Assembly (NCBI GenBank): GCA_959347315.1
Contig: OY365819.1
Coordinates: 23,950,589 to 24,014,588, forward strand
DNA from: Bimastos eiseni
Lineage: Eukaryota > Annelida > Clitellata > Crassiclitellata > Lumbricidae
Direction: 5' to 3'
Length of the DNA stretch: 64,000 nucleotides
Positions 1-10,410 of the stretch are shown in pieces; positions within the stretch are counted from its first letter, which is position 1, and the number at the start of each line of letters is the position of its first letter. A program made the translations under genes and the position numbers. The notes under the pieces are model-generated. The model was given only the letters and a program-made list of their open reading frames with translations, ran no database searches and was not told the origin of the DNA.

Positions 1-165
1 ACTCTTCACTTCCAAGGCCACCGCTTTAACGAGAATACACTCAAGCGTCTCCATCGGGAGATCTTGCAGCTACAAGTAGCGTTAAACATATCACATGTCA
101 TGCTAACACACTTTGAGAATTCATAAGCTTAGGATCATTAGACAGCGCAATACAAATAAATTATA
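1..165. repeat. Partial copy of a duplicated segment (other copy 1106-1270)
   Basis: The first ~165 bases match 1106-1270 at high identity, including ACTCTTCACTTCCAA, CTACAAGTAGCGTTA and CAGCGCAA blocks. The offset is about 1,105 bp, so this looks like one period of a larger tandem duplication cut by the window edge. On the minus strand both copies keep the reading METLECILVK. Confidence 0.8.
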
Positions 166-225
166 CTTTTGAATGTGAGCCTCATCGTTAAGATCAATAT
201 TATAGCCATAGTGAAACCGGACGTA

Positions 226-424
226 TAGGCCTACATGTAGTTGGTCTAGGCCTACATGTAGTTGGTCTAGGCCTACATGTAGTTGGTCTAGGCCTACATG
301 TAGTTGGTCTAGGCCTACATGTAGTTGGTCTAGGCCTACATGTAGTTGATCTAGGCCTACATGTAGTTGGTCTAGGCCTACATGTAGTTGGTCTAGGCCT
401 ACATGTAGGCCTAGACCAACTGTT
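226..424. repeat. 21-bp minisatellite with inverted end
   Basis: Units of TAGGCCTACATGTAGTTGGTC start at 226, 247, 268, 289, 310, 331, 352 and 373, nearly identical. A ninth unit at 394 runs into its own reverse complement (TAGGCCTAGACCAAC). The unit contains the palindrome TACATGTA and the AGGCCTA word found all over the window. The minus-strand reading through it is low-complexity and not a gene. Confidence 0.95.
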
Positions 425-1105
425 AGCCTGAAGACCTATCAATTCGTTGTCATATTGGTTGGTATCAACAAGCTCATTTACTGTCTGCCGACCTAAAATT
501 AGTTGCAATAAAAGATTTTCTTACAAGACATTAATTTCTTCCGAAACTAATTCTGACCGTCTTCCAACGGAATCTGTCCTTTGCTACAAGATGCATCTAT
601 CAATGGATGTAGAGCATTAAAGCAAGTACATCTGATTTTGTGACTTCACGCTAAATTAAAACACGATTATGTTTATATTAGGCCTATTATTTGACTTAAG
701 ATAGGCCTACAATACAGAAAATGTTTGTTTATAAATCACATGTCTAAACCAATTCACAAAAAATATATAAACAAGAATTGTGACTTGTATCTAAAATTCT
801 GTTGCTTACTGCTGTTTCGCTGATTGAAGCGAGTTTTCCACGTTTGGCAGTCTCTACTTTGGTGGATAGTGTTATAAAAGACAAGCATGCTTATTATATT
901 TCACGATAAAACGCAATAAATGTATTCGATTACGATTGCACTATTATAATTGATGTGCACTTGTCTGCAGTGCCGTCTAGAGCTCTGGGAAGTTCATTTA
1001 GAAAGAAATTGGGTGACAGGACGCTGTTCCATTGAGAACAGACAGTCTTAAGCCGAACTATCACGAGATCCGCATTTTCTTTCCATACACTTTTAGCCAG
1101 ATTCA
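425..1105. other. AT-rich spacer, nothing recognised
   Basis: Contains two further AGGCCTA words near 680 and 702. No coding, RNA or mobile-element signature seen. Confidence 0.5.
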
Positions 1106-1160
1106 TACTCTTCACTTCCAACGTCACTAGTTTAACGAGAATACACTCAAGTGTTTCCAT
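930..1160 (-). CDS. Short duplicated reading frame, unknown
   Basis: A 76-codon minus-strand frame begins METLECILVKLVTLEVKS. The partial copy at 1-60 keeps the same ATG and frame with METLECILVKAVALEVKS, that is, two amino-acid changes in 18 residues. This could be an exon of a duplicated host gene or of a repeat. I recognise no domain, and the frame is short enough to be chance; the only support is the frame kept in both copies. Confidence 0.2.
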   Translation of the reverse strand: METLECILVKLVTLEVKSMNLAKSVWKENADLVIVRLKTVCSQWNSVLSPNFFLNELPRALDGTADKCTSIIIVQS

Positions 1161-1270
1161 CGGGAGATCCTACAGCTACAAGTAGCGTTACACATATATC
1201 ACATATTATGTTCACACAGTTTGAGAATTAATAAGTCTAGGGTCATTAAACAGCGCAACACAAATAGATA
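1106..1270. repeat. Second copy of the duplicated segment at 1-165
   Basis: Aligned with the window's first bases almost without gaps. Differences are scattered substitutions (for example GTCTCCATCGGGAGATC versus GTTTCCATCGGGAGATC). Confidence 0.8.
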
Positions 1271-2404
1271 ATAGTAATATAATTATCCGTATGATGCGTC
1301 AGTGTAGGCCTGTGAACTTAGCTGAACAAGTGATTGGCAGTCCGGCCTTGCATAAGTTATTAGTTGACAGGTACAGCTATACAGGCGTGGTGCCGAATTA
1401 AGCTGCTTGTGTATTAAATTTGGACATGATAATAGTCGAGTTTGCGCTGACAATGTAAAGAGATTAAGTCGAAGTTTAATACTTCTATCTAGTCTCTCAA
1501 AAGGGAATAAATTATAGCAGGCCTATTTCAATACTTTGATCGTTGTATATGTCAAGTAACAGTCACGCCAAACCAGTTGTTAGTAATTGACAGGTAGAAG
1601 AAAAGGAATAAAGTTTGAGTTTAGGTCACTGTCAGAGAATAATGAGAGGTGATAATTGTAGTTTGTATTGCAGCTATAAATCCCCACCATCCGATTCATC
1701 AGGCTAATATCATGCGAATGTTCATCATAGGCAACTCTGTGTAGCTGGCCCTGTGCAATTACAAGCAACTGTAAGCCTAGAGCAGAACAGTATTATAGAG
1801 TTCCTTGCATCGACTGACCGTCAGAGACTTCATTCGCTTGTTCGTCGTAACAGGAATCAGCTGATGTTCGTTTCTTCGACATGGCTGATAATGGACGCCC
1901 TAGGATCTGCAGAAGATCAAAAGTCACCTTTTGAAACACAGTCGACGTCAATATTGCAAGACAATCAATACGATGTCAGAAATTATCGAACGAGATTAAC
2001 ATACGCGACTAATTATAGCCAATATATTACTTAAATTTTAATATTAAAACGTGTTATCTGTGCGTGTCAATTCCTTAAACCACAAATGGCGTATTGAAAG
2101 TATTGTTATGACGTCACAGAGTGAAATGGCTAAAGCTAGAGGTAAGCAAGTATGCAAGTATGCAGAAGCTTCTTCTATACTTGTAATTTATTGAACCGTC
2201 GCTGCAAGAACTCAGACAGTGCCAGTCCCAAACCTAGCTAAATGAAGAGGGCGACGCTAATGGTCTTTGTTATCACACAGTGTCGTTAAACTGCCACAAC
2301 GCACAGCGAGAACATTATTTATGAGCAAGCAAAGAATGAACATAGTAAGCAACTGCAAAACAGACGTCCTTGGAATTGCAATTACAATCAACATAGGAAT
2401 ATAT
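1271..2404. other. Spacer, nothing recognised
   Basis: Frames of 62-93 codons occur on both strands but show no recognisable motif or compositional bias. An AGGCCTA word lies near 1520. Confidence 0.4.
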
Positions 2405-2911
2405 TCATTTGTATTGGATTCGGGTAAACCACAACACACGGGTTAATGTCTGAGCACACGGGATAATTCGACTGTGCGATCGAGGACGGAGTGTGTAGGC
2501 AACATTCTTTAAAGGAAACCCATGACAACCTGAGCCTAGGCCATGGGAAGGTTGTGTAGCATGGGAAAGAAAAGATGAATCTGAACGACCACAGAGGTCA
2601 TCAAAATTCACCTGGTCGAAAGGCAGAAACCTGAGTCGTATTCCTTCCAGTTTCCTTACAATTGCATCGAGACGCGTGAGCTGGCCAGCATCATCGAAGC
2701 GGGACCATACAAGGAACGCGTGGAAGAGGCGAGTCAACAAATTGGACCAGTACAACATTATAAGCACATCCCGGAAGTCATGAGCAATAAAGATGCGCAG
2801 GGCATACATTGCATAGCGATTGGATGGCCATTTTACAGATCCGATCAACAGGTAGGTCAAAACTAAGAACATCACGTGTGGTATTTGTTCCCAGGAATAG
2901 CAGTGGATCAA
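2405..2911 (-). pseudogene. LINE reverse transcriptase C-terminal remnant
   Basis: This minus-strand frame reads RLDAIVRKLEGIRLRFLPFDQV, then FDDLCGRSDSSF, then YTLRPRSHSRIIP. The order (a short helix after the thumb, a FLPFDQV block, an LRPR-H block) is the layout of the C-terminal tail of non-LTR retrotransposon polyproteins. A paralogous fragment on the plus strand at 20779-21063 shares RFLPFDQV-FDD and the later H-R block. Upstream catalytic RT motifs are missing, so it is a 5'-truncated, dead copy. The clade cannot be assigned; Jockey/CR1-like is a guess. Confidence 0.5.
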
Positions 2912-3125
2912 TCAATCAATCAATGTGAATTTGATATAGCACCCTTCTAGGTATCTACTCATAAGCGCTCCCGGTGTGACTACGGCTGAAAAATCGGATT
3001 TGAATGAACAGTAAAATGCATGTGAGGAATTTCTCGGTTAGGGCCGTAGTTCTCTGGGGAGCCCATTCCAGATGGTCAGGCCAACCACTGAAGAGGCCCG
3101 ATGTTGCATCGTTGTGCTACGAGAA
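2911..3125 (-). repeat. LINE/SINE 3'-tail-like sequence with (ATTG)n end
   Basis: On the minus strand this stretch ends in (ATTG)n at 2911-2928. It carries GATATAGCACCCTTCTAGG and a GTTCTCTGGGGAGCCCATTCCAGA block that resembles LINE 3' UTRs found repeatedly in marine invertebrate DNA. A similar block occurs at 54957-55260. The assignment rests on pattern recognition alone. Confidence 0.35.
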
Positions 3126-3129
3126 AAAG

Positions 3130-3720
3130 GGACAACCAGGTTCAATAAAGTGCACACTTGTTTACTTACTTACCAATTTTTTAAAGTTCATACCATGTCA
3201 CTCTCGTAAGAGACGGGAAGACGCAAGGTCCAGCACTTTCATTCCATTAACATTCGATTGCCTGACCCCATAATTATGGAAATGGACACCAGGATCATGT
3301 TAATATGCCAACTTTTAAAGAGTTACAGCGTTTAATGTGTCATTTACAAGTGGACTATTCTTGGGCTATTTTGTGATTTATTCTTATTTTCTTGCATTGT
3401 GCACATTACAGGTTTTAGTGCGTCTTGCTGCAGTTTGTTACCTAACTAATAGTCATAAAACGGCCTTGTTTTGCTGTAATGAAACATCTACAAAATGCAT
3501 TAACTACTGCTTTTACCCATATCCATTTACACAATTTCGACTTTATGTTCATACCATGTCGATCTCGTAAGGCACAAGGTCTAGCACTTTTATTACATTA
3601 CCATTCGATTGTCTGACCCAATGATTGTGGAAAAAGGCATCAAGATGGTGTAAATATGCCTTTGTTGAAGTTTGTTCTAATTTTCTATGCTTAGGTGTTG
3701 CAAAACCACACAGTTATCAT
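3130..3720. repeat. ~380-bp dispersed repeat, two tandem units, after a LINE-like tail
   Basis: Begins with GGTTCAATAAAGTGCACACTT and an (ACTT)n tract, then TTCATACCATGTC, CATTCCATTA, GATTGCCTGACCC. The same succession appears at 21226-21870. Inside this locus the block starting TTCATACCATGTC recurs at about 3185 and 3550. No coding content. Confidence 0.75.
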
Positions 3721-3956
3721 GCCATCGCCATCTAGCGAACTGTTACTTATGTTTAGTCTTTGTCCAATCTCGTATGACTATAAAATGCGACTCTGGACTT
3801 CGTCTAAAGGTCTAAATAAACTTATTACAAACACACACTCGTCTAAAGGATCTGCCCTAAGACAAAAACCACAACTTTTGATTTTTTTTAAATTCTTGTT
3901 TTTTGCACCCCTGTTTCACCCAGCGAAAAAAAGAGCACATCAGCTTCACGTACGGG

Positions 3957-3967
3957 GCTCCTGGAAA
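3957..3967. repeat. Target-site duplication (left) of the I/Nimb-type LINE
   Basis: GCTCCTGGAAA, identical to 9886-9896 immediately after the element's CAGT-repeat tail. Confidence 0.8.
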
Positions 3968-4087
3968 AAGAAAGACAAAGAAAAGGCTACACGCGGTGAG
4001 TCGTACACGTGTTTAATATACATTTGCGATTTATATTTATATTTCTGTTCGTTAGATATTAGATTCAACTGCTTTGTATATTATATT

Positions 4088-4377
4088 ATGTGATCGTCTC
4101 TAATATTGCGTTCAGAAAAATTTAAATATTGTATCGATTTAACCGTTGCTAAATATAACTAGTTTTAGTCTAACTTAACGGTACTAGTTTAAATTAGAAT
4201 TGTGTACGCGTCTATCAGATTACATAGCATTGTCTACTATGTGATCGTCCCTAATCTTGCGTTTAGATATTATAAATACTAAATATTCTATCAATTTGAC
4301 TGTCGCTTAAATATAACTAGTCTTAGTATAACATAACTGTACTAGCCCAGATTAAAAACTGCGTACGCGCCTCTCGC
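4088..4377 (+). promoter_or_regulatory. Two tandem ~151-bp monomers in the LINE 5' UTR
   Basis: ATGTGATCGTCTCTAAT at 4088 recurs as ATGTGATCGTCCCTAAT at 4239, followed in both by TTGCGTT-AGA, AAATATAACTAGT and GTACGCG. Identity is roughly three quarters. Other LINE families (mouse L1) use tandem 5' monomers as promoters; a promoter role here is inference. Confidence 0.6.
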
Positions 4378-4382
4378 TGGAC

Positions 4383-6021
4383 ATGAGTTCTAGCGAGAGA
4401 CCCCTCGCCTCCGGGTCTGAGCCTCGAGCTCGACCAGATGCTGGCACGCCGATGGACCTGACGGTGCTGACCCCGTCTAAAAAACGGGCGAACCGCAGTG
4501 ACGAGTCCGCTGGTAGCGGAAGCAAATTTTTTATTTGCACAACTGAGTCTGAAAACGACTCAGACAATGATGGTAGAGGGGTCGAATTCAAGATCGTCAC
4601 CAGTAAAACAGACAAAGCTGCCAAGCGCGATGAGCGAAGAAAAATTCGCAAAACCGAGGCAAATCTGAACTCCTACGGTCCAGAAGCCGATGATGAAATC
4701 GGCAAAAGTCCCAGTGAGGCGGAACCTGCCAAGCGTTCCGAAGAGCGACGAACCTGCCGCACTGGTGACGGCAGCGGAGGAGGCCCCTCCCGCCCGTGTA
4801 ACGATAAGCCGGTCTGTCGAAAACCGGCTGTTTATTGAGTTTATTGGCGTCTGCCTATCTAAAGTTAACGCCCCACTGGTCAGGGCAGAGCTGCACAGAC
4901 AGTTTGGCCCCCTGACAGCGGATGTGCCTGCCCCGTCTGCAACGTGTGTACGTGTTCACTTGGGCGGACCTGAGGGCAGAGCACACAGGGCTCAACTGCT
5001 CACTACCACAAACCTCGATGGTTACCAGGTCAAAGTGTCCGAGCCACGCGAAGTTGTGAGACACAGAGGCAGGTACGTCCAAAAAGTAATTAAGGGCGTA
5101 TCCATCACCTTAAGTGATGCCGATATTTTTAGCAGCCTGGAGAGTCTGATTGAACTGGAACCTGGTTCGGTCGCACCTGCCAAACTGCATGTTGGCTTTC
5201 TGTGTTTTAAAATGTACGATTATGTACCATCCACTACACGCTGTTTTTGCTGTCTCTCTTTCGGCCACGTAGCCAAATTTTGTAGGAAAACCCAACGATG
5301 CGGGATCTGTGCCGGTGACCACAAGCACACCGAGTGTTCGAAGCGCGAGCAGCCGAAGTGTGCAGCCTGCGGCGGCCCCCATCCTGCGATGACTAACAGC
5401 TGTCCGAAATACACGCTGGCCAAGGCCGCTACCACCATCAGCGTCCAGGAAGGGAGGCTGTACAGCGACGCCCTTCGAACTGCTCGCTCACAGAAGAACG
5501 CCAAGGACGCTCCCGTGACAAAGACGACGTCGAAGACGACTGGAGGAACGGCCGGTGCGGTCAACACGACGACGGCGGCAGCTGGTGCTCCGAGCGCCGA
5601 GGGAAGTGCCAAGGCGGAGTCGAAAGGCTCACGTCCTTCTGGTATCCCAGTTCGTAAACGGTCGCAGGTGAACCCACCGACCGCGCCAACTCCTGTCGTG
5701 CACCATGGACAACAGGAGGTGGTGGCGGCGACGACCGAGACCGGCAAGGTACAGAGGAATGTGGTTGACGCTCTGAACCGTGCCTGCACCCTGTTCGTGG
5801 GATCCATGGAGACAAACGGTGGCGGCTTGATCTCTGCCTCTAGGCTGATCGAGATCCTAGCTACCACCATCCAGACCGTCTTCAGGATTCCGCTTGAGAA
5901 GGTGTGCGGCGCGGTGACGACCGCCTACGCGCTTTCCTCCGGTGCCACGAGCGCCACGTCAGCCACTGCAACCGACATCCTCCATCACGGACCTCCAAAT
6001 ACTCCAGTGGAACGCATGTAG
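4383..6021 (+). pseudogene. LINE ORF1, gag-like nucleic-acid-binding protein (frameshifted)
   Basis: ORF1 proteins coat the retrotransposon RNA and form the particle that carries ORF2 product. The first frame starts with ATG at 4383 in a Ser/Glu-rich, disordered segment and shifts to the next frame around 4700-4790. The second frame holds a globular region and then a zinc-knuckle cluster at about 5240-5400: CFCCLSFGHVAKFC, CGICAGDHKHTEC and CAACGGPHPAMTNSC. The C-terminal part is Ala/Thr/Lys-rich and ends at 6021, overlapping the start of ORF2 by about 80 bases in another frame. Three zinc knuckles are typical of I-group and Jockey-group ORF1 proteins. The frameshift means the protein is broken in this copy. 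Confidence 0.8.
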
Positions 6022-9000
6022 CGTGAGACCCCGCGTAGGGGAGCTGAGGCACCGCATCTCCGAGATGCGGACACCGCCGACGATCATCTGCATCCAGGAA
6101 ACGTGGCTGAGGACAAACATCAACCTCGAACTACCCGGCTACACCTGTGTGCGGCATGATCGATCCACTGGAGAGGCTGGAGGAGGAGTTGCAACGTTCG
6201 TGAAGACCGGCATCGCCTTCTCAACGACCGACACCACTGAAGTCCCGGAGTCGATCACCATCACGCTCGACGGACTACCAGGTAAGATCAAAATCATCAA
6301 CATCTACCATCGACCACCTCAAACTGGAAACACTCTGCCACCGGACATCTACTCTCGATTCTTCCAAGACAGGTCAGCAGTCATTCTGGGAGACTTCAAC
6401 GCGCACAGCACGCTCTTTGGGTGCAGAACCACCGATGCACGAGGACGCCGGCTAGAGGACGACATGGAGGACAACGCCTTCGTCGCCATCAACACCGGCG
6501 CCCCGACCACCGCCAGCCACGCCACCGGAGCTGCCGGTCACCTCGACCTTGCTATGGCCTCGACGCCCTTGGCATGGAAGTGCACTTGGACGGTCCTAGA
6601 CGACTCCATGGGAAGCCACCACTCGCCCATCCTCATCAACATCGAGGAAGCAGTCCCTGTCGAGAAAGCCTTCATCCCTAGGTGGCTACACCGACAGGCT
6701 GACTGGACGGCTTTCAAAGACGACTGCAGGGCAAAACTCACCGTCGCACACATCACCAACGATATTGAGGCGAGCCACACCAAATTCCTCGGCTCGCTGC
6801 TGGAGATCGCCGCCTGGCACATTCCACGATCGACTCCTCCCAAGGAGAAGGTCAAGAGTGTGCCGTACTAGACCGACGAGTGCACACGCCACGTCGAGGA
6901 GCGCACAGAGGCCCGCAAGAAGATGCAGAAGACCTGGCACCCGGCGGATGCTGAAGAATACCAACGCATCAAAGGAATCACCCAAAGAGTCATCAAGAAC
7001 GCGCAGAAGGCCTCCTGGAGAGACTACTGCACCACGCTGAGCGACAAGACCAAGCTCGGAAAAGTATGGGGAACGATGAGAAAGATGTCTAGTGCGAGAT
7101 CACGACCGGCCAAACCAACTCTGAAGAAGGACGGACGCTCCTACACAACAAGCCAGAAGAAGGTGAACCATCTTGGGAGGTGCTTCTCGGACGTCAGCAG
7201 CAACAGGAACCATACCGTGGAGTTCCAAGAGCGCAAATCCCCTTTGAGGACGAGCACTCGGAGGAGCTCCACGGGGACAGCTGCCGGCAGACGTCCAGCT
7301 CTTCAACGAGCCTTTCACCATCCAGGCTCTGAGAATCGCCCTCCTGCGCTGTAGAAAGGACACGAGTCCAGGAGAGGACACCATCACCTACGAGATCCTG
7401 GCCCAGCTTCCGCATCCAAGTCTGCTAGCCTTGCTGGAGCTATACAACGCGGTCTGGCAACATGGACGATTTCCGGCTTGCTGGAAGAACTCCATCGTTG
7501 TCCCTATCCAGAAGCCACAAAAGCCAGCCTACGACGGAAACTCTTACCGCCCCATTGCACTGACATCCGTCTTGTGCAAGCTGATGGAGCGGTTAGTGAC
7601 CGACAGGCTGACTTGGCACATGGAAACCAATCACCGCTTCAACAAGCACCAGTCGGGCTTCCGCAGACTGCGAAGCTGCCAGGATCACATCGTCCGCCTT
7701 CAAGACGACATCCAACGCGCCATTCATTCAAAGTACAGCCTCACTGGCGTTTTAGTAGATCTAGAGAAGGCCTTCGACCTAATGTGGACATGTGGGCTGC
7801 TGTCGAAGCTACAGCAGCACAATATCTCCGGTCAAATGTTCAACTGGATCCGCGACTTCCTGACCGACCAACACATCCGTGTCCGCGTCGGCTCAGAGCT
7901 GTCCGATCTCTTCCTCATGGAGAACGGATCCCCACAGGGCAGTGTCATCAGCCCTGTGCTCTTCATCATTATGTTGAACGACATACCGGAGGACGACAGC
8001 GCCATCTGGAGAGCTGGCCCAAACCCGGATGTAAATCGGCGTCATCTCCAAAACTACCTGGACCAACTGAAAAAGTACTTTGACGGATGGGGTTTCAAGG
8101 TGTCGTCAACAAAAACCGTCGCCGTAGAATTTCACTGCTGCGGCACACCGGCAGCCCACCGACCGCTGAAGCTCAGGACCATTCCCTTGAACTACAACAA
8201 CAACGTCAAGTTCCTAGGGGTGATCTTCGACCAACATCTCACCTGGTGCGACCACATCAGCTACATCGCTGATCGCTGCAAGAAGCGCCTCAACCTGATG
8301 CGCGCTATTGCGGGCTCGCACTGGGGGAGCATCGAAAGACACCCTCCTGATGATATACCGTGCTCTCATCCGCTCCGTCATCGACTACGAAAAAGGTGCT
8401 TAGTACAATCCAGTACAAGGCACTGAGTATCGCTTCTGGAGCGCTCCGAGGAACGAGTCTGGCTGCACTGCAGGTAGAATGCAGACAAGTGCCACTCGAC
8501 CTACGACGCAAATGGTTGATGATGGAGCTCATCACGAACGGTCAACGGGATCCCGAACCACCCGACGCAATCCATCATCAGCGGTCGGAAGCTGAAAAAC
8601 ACCAATGACGACACCGACCCCATCCGCATCAAAACAAGACACATCGACCAAGAGATCGAACCACCAAAGATCAAACCGCTCGCCTGCACCACAACACCAC
8701 CGTGGCTGCTGCGACCATCCATGACAGACACCACTCTGACACAGAAGATCGGCGACCTGAACGACCCTCTGAAAAAGAGAAATCTGGTCAAAGATCACAT
8801 CCGCTCCTACGACGCCCGAGTGGCTGTCTACACGGATGGAGCCAAGAACGCAGCAGGTAGGGTGTCGTGGCCATTCTACGTGCCCTCTAGCGGCCACCAC
8901 GAAAGCTGCCGAATGAGCGACGGCTCATCGGTCCTGGCAGTTGAACTGGAGGCCATAAAGAGGGCTGTGGAATGGGCTGCCAGCGAAGATGCACACCATC

Positions 9001-9671
9001 TCGTCATCTTCTCCGACTCCCTCGCCGCGATCCAGAGCGTTGAGCGACAGCAGTCCTCTGCAAGACCACAGCAGCTCACGGAACTGCTTCACGTGCTGGA
9101 CGCCTACGCTCAACGCACACAGTCGACCCCAACCCTGGTCTGGATCCCCGGACATACCGGCATCGAGGGAAATGAGACCGCTGACACCCTCTGCAAGCGA
9201 GCGTTAAACAACGACATCATCGCCATCCCGACGACGCTCGAGCTCCAGGAAGCTCGAGCGAAGTACAAAGACCACTTCCTCCGGAAGTGGCAAGCGGACT
9301 GGACCACCTCCGACACTGGCTCGCACTACCGAGCCCTGGAGCCGAACGTTGGGATGGCCAAACAGTACAACGATCCCAACCGGAGAAAGGAAGTCACCAT
9401 AACCAGACTCCGGTTGGGCCACTGCCTACTAAACCCACAGATGAAGCTGTGGGGCCGCCACCCGACCGGGAACTGCGACGAGTGCGGTGACGTCCAGGAA
9501 ACCGTGCGCCACTTCCTGCTGGAGTGCCCGGTCCAGCTGGGCCTCCAGGACGAACTCATCCGGATGTGCGCACGGAAAAACTGGCCGTACGAACTGAGCA
9601 CCGCACTCAGCCAAACCAGCTGCTTGGACACCATCTACAAGTGGCTGGCAGTTTCTGGTCGGAAGATCTAG
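5942..9671 (+). pseudogene. LINE ORF2: AP endonuclease, reverse transcriptase, RNase H, CCHC (broken)
   Basis: ORF2 nicks target DNA and reverse-transcribes the element RNA onto it. The endonuclease (about 5985-6650) shows LQWNACSV, CIQETWL, ILGDFNAHS and SHHSP. The RT (about 7350-8320) shows SYRPIALTSVLCKLMERLV, HQSGFRR, GVLVDLEKAFDLMW and NGSPQGSVISPVLF. RNase H (about 8815-9215) keeps all four acidic residues in YTDGA, VELEAI, FSDSLAAI and GNETADTL. A CCHC finger CDECGDVQETVRHFLLEC lies near 9475. Lesions: a TAG at 6869-6871, a frameshift near 7245, loss of the F-A-D-D catalytic loop at 7990-8000 (NDIPE runs straight into DDSAIW), frameshifts near 8325, 8400 and 8600. No ATG opens the frame before 6065, so in an intact copy it may depend on translational coupling with ORF1. 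Confidence 0.85.
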
Positions 9672-9885
9672 GACTACTGTAAATAGACAATGAACAACTT
9701 AGTATGAACACTACTATACAATATTATATTACATATAAAACATTATTACATATGAAACATTAAAAACTAGACACTTTAAGACACTTACCGACAATGTAAA
9801 TATGTACCTTGTATAACTGTTCTTGTTTGACGCATATCATCATCGTTGTGGATGCGTCGTTAAATAAACTTATATCAGTCAGTCA
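9672..9885 (+). other. LINE 3' UTR and CAGT-repeat tail
   Basis: AT-rich, non-coding, ending TTAAATAAACTTATATCAGTCAGTCA rather than poly(A). Short tandem-repeat tails are normal in I/Nimb-type elements and may prime reverse transcription. Confidence 0.7.
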
Positions 9886-9896
9886 GCTCCTGGAAA
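9886..9896. repeat. Target-site duplication (right) of the I/Nimb-type LINE
   Basis: GCTCCTGGAAA, identical over 11 bases to 3957-3967. Confidence 0.8.
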
Positions 9897-10091
9897 TGAA
9901 ATCAAACTCGGTTCCTCTGCTCTGCGCTCCAGTGAGTTATCCATTACTCTACGAGTACAGACCCCCAACACAAGCTGGACCTAGGCCTACTCATCGAGTT
10001 GTAAAAAGTTAAAGGATTAAAAGTGTATTTTAGCGTATTTTATTATACCATGGTGCTTCTAGTGTAAAATTTCAGCTTATTTTATTATTTG
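9897..10091. other. Spacer, nothing recognised
   Basis: Short AT-rich flank with one AGGCCTA word near 9981. Confidence 0.4.
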
Positions 10092-10410
10092 ACGTGAATA
10101 GATGGAGACGGGATCGACGAAAAAGTTTAATGAGCAAGTAGAAACTGGGTTGAGAAAAGATATTATACCTAAATGGAGGCTGGATCGATGGAAATATCGT
10201 GCGTGATTGATGCGAGGTCGTGTACGCGCGCAAAAGCCAGATCGATGAAAAGAAATATACCTCTGTGGAGGCTGGATTGATGAAAAGAAATATACTTCGT
10301 TTAATCAATCTGTCTTCTTTCTGACAACATTTGGTTCATCTATCAATTAAGCTTCTATAGATAAACATGGTTCTTTTCATCTATCCAGCTTCCATTCTTT
10401 TCATCAACAA
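10092..10410. repeat. Head-to-head inverted array of a ~40-bp degenerate repeat
   Basis: Reverse-oriented units (GGAGGCTGGATCGATGGAAA, GCCAGATCGATGAAAAG, GGAGGCTGGATTGATGAAAAG) up to about 10290 are followed by forward units (TTCATCTATCAATTAAGCTTC, TTTTCATCTATCCAGCTTCC). Same unit family and orientation change as at 58966-59740; single forward arms at 11620-11880 and 56040-56222. Consensus forward unit approximately TTTTCATCAATCCAGCTTCY. Confidence 0.7.

Larger units (their letters stand above)
3968..9885 (+). mobile_element. Full-length I/Nimb-type non-LTR retrotransposon
   Basis: A 5.9-kb element with a 5' UTR containing tandem monomers, ORF1 (zinc-knuckle protein), ORF2 (AP endonuclease, RT, RNase H, CCHC) and a 3' UTR ending in TTAAATAAACTTATATCAGTCAGTCA. 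It is flanked by a perfect 11-bp duplication. RNase H after RT is typical of the I, Nimb, Ingi, LOA and R1 clades; I or Nimb fits best from layout. Its GC content is visibly higher than its surroundings and it contains no AGGCCTA words. Several frameshifts, one nonsense codon and a deletion in the RT active site show it cannot move by itself now. Confidence 0.85.

Noticed and set aside
226..424. CRISPR-like repeat series
   Set aside because: Units are contiguous 21-mers without spacers, in a metazoan context: a minisatellite.
200..508. Minus-strand frame rich in TTCRPRP
   Set aside because: Translation of the 21-bp minisatellite; not a gene.
5220..5870. 216-codon minus-strand frame inside the LINE
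   Set aside because: Antisense shadow of ORF1 in GC-rich sequence; ORF1 zinc knuckles explain the region.
8500..9634. Several minus-strand frames opposite RNase H
   Set aside because: Antisense shadows of ORF2, which shows conserved catalytic residues.
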